This document shows, piece after piece, positions 5,308 to 5,894 of a stretch of 5,894 bases of DNA; position 1 is the first letter of the stretch; each line of letters starts with the position of its first letter. Below the pieces are notes generated by a model. The model saw only the letters and a list, made by a program, of their open reading frames with translations, made no database searches and was not told the origin of the DNA. Both the position numbers and the translations under genes were made by a program. This DNA comes from Chloroflexota bacterium (GTDB taxonomy: Bacteria > Chloroflexota > Dehalococcoidia > SM23-28-2 > RBG-16-64-32), in the NCBI GenBank assembly GCA_022563285.1, contig JADFNQ010000093.1:1-5894 (forward strand), given 5' to 3'.

Positions 5308-5589
5308 ATGCCGCTATACGAGTACCACTGCGAGAAATGCGATAAGGTGTTCGAGGCGCTGCGACCGCTGCGAGAGTCCGACGCGTCTACCCCCTGCCCG
5401 GACTGCGGCAGCGACGCCGACCGTATCCTGACCACGTCGTTCTCCGCGATGTCCTGGGGCAAGGGGTATCCGCAGCGGGTTCCGTTCCACCAGAGGCCGG
5501 TGAGGAACGTAGAACCCAAGAAGTCTACCGTAGCGGGGATAAAACGCAAGGGCAAGAACAAAGGGAGCGCGAAAGCGACAAAGAAGTAG
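5308..5589 (+). CDS. FmdB-family zinc-ribbon protein (first of tandem pair)
   Basis: A 93-residue protein opening with MPLYEYHCEKCDKVFEAL, the hallmark of the FmdB-type putative regulatory zinc-ribbon family. Cys8-x2-Cys11 and Cys30-x2-Cys33 (CPDCG) form the expected four-cysteine zinc site. After a hydrophobic/aromatic stretch (TTSFSAMSWGKGYPQR) the tail is strongly basic (KKSTVAGIKRKGKNKGSAKATKK), suggesting nucleic-acid or ribosome contact, though this is inference. The family has no settled function. ATG at 5308 is supported by AAGGA at 5295-5299, supplied by the repeat at the end of recO. It lies 21 bases after recO and 2 bases before a second, similar gene, so it probably belongs to the same transcript. 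Confidence 0.88.
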   Translation: MPLYEYHCEKCDKVFEALRPLRESDASTPCPDCGSDADRILTTSFSAMSWGKGYPQRVPFHQRPVRNVEPKKSTVAGIKRKGKNKGSAKATKK

Positions 5590-5591
5590 CC

Positions 5592-5894
5592 ATGCCCCTG
5601 TACGAGTACTACTGCCGGAAATGCAACGGCATCTTCGAGAGCATCCGCCAGATGCGGGAGGCCTCTGAGCCGGTGCCCTGCCCGGAGTGCAACCGGGACG
5701 CCCCGCGCATCATGTCCAGCTTCAACGCCTTCACCTTCCGGGATGGCTACCCCCGGCGGCTGCCGGACAAGGGCACGTTCTGGCACATGGGCAAGGAGGT
5801 CAAGAAGCGCGCGAAGCGGATGCACTGGTACGACCACCCCGAGACGACACCGCCAAAACCGAAGCGCCGGCCCGTGAAAGGCGAGATTACGGCG
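5592..5894 (+). CDS. FmdB-family zinc-ribbon protein (second of tandem pair), 3' end outside window
   Basis: The frame is open from ATG 5592 to the window end (101 codons, no stop). It starts MPLYEYYCRKCNGIFESIRQ, and its cysteines fall at exactly the same residues as in the preceding gene: Cys8, Cys11, Cys30 and Cys33. Both proteins share a GYPxR segment (GYPQR, GYPRR). The tails then diverge: this one has LPDKGTFWHMGKEVKKRAKRM and a Pro/Lys-rich stretch (TPPKPKRRPVKGE) rather than a Lys/Gly tail. It follows the first gene's stop by two bases, with only a weak AAAGAAG upstream, so translation may be coupled. The pair looks like a tandem duplication that has diverged. Its function is unknown beyond zinc binding. 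Confidence 0.87.
   Translation, partial: MPLYEYYCRKCNGIFESIRQMREASEPVPCPECNRDAPRIMSSFNAFTFRDGYPRRLPDKGTFWHMGKEVKKRAKRMHWYDHPETTPPKPKRRPVKGEITA

Overview
The window is a GC-rich, gene-dense stretch of bacterial chromosome with every supported gene on the + strand. It carries housekeeping genes only; I see no phage, transposase, CRISPR or toxin genes. The lineage cannot be fixed from the sequence. GTG/TTG starts, a DnaX N-terminus of the form SSEV...LYRKWRPQTFAEVVGQE, and many short CCTTCGACAGGCTCAGG-type repeats make a Chloroflexota member (Dehalococcoidia/SAR202-like) my tentative guess.

Layout. Positions 1-927 hold the C-terminal two thirds of NADH-quinone oxidoreductase subunit N (nuoN), presumably the end of a nuo operon. 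ybeY (943-1440), an rRNA-processing endoribonuclease, follows 15 bases later. A GC-rich hairpin just after ybeY probably ends this unit. The spacer 1441-1652 drops in GC and ends in a strong sigma-70-like promoter (TTGATT-N16-TATAAT) placed so close to the next start that dnaX (1653-3398) should be read from a leaderless or nearly leaderless mRNA. After dnaX come an uncertain 38-codon ORF (3395-3511), ybaB (3512-3835), recR (3885-4502), recO (4504-5286) and two tandem FmdB-type zinc-ribbon genes (5308-5589 and 5592 to the window edge). dnaX to recO is a replication and recombinational-repair cluster: clamp-loader subunit, nucleoid protein, and the RecR-RecO pair that loads RecA on SSB-coated DNA.

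The most unusual feature is a dispersed short repeat, core CCTTCGACARGCTCRGG, present at least six times in 5.9 kb and almost always inside genes. Two copies lie in ybeY in different reading frames. A tandem pair adds exactly 16 residues to DnaX at a domain boundary. One copy near the DnaX C-terminus is part of a nested inverted repeat. One reverse copy at the end of recO supplies both the recO stop codon and a Shine-Dalgarno-like sequence for the next gene. Five of its six reading frames are open, which suits an element that inserts into coding DNA. I infer a REP/REPIN-like or uptake/architecture-motif family; its function cannot be settled from this window.
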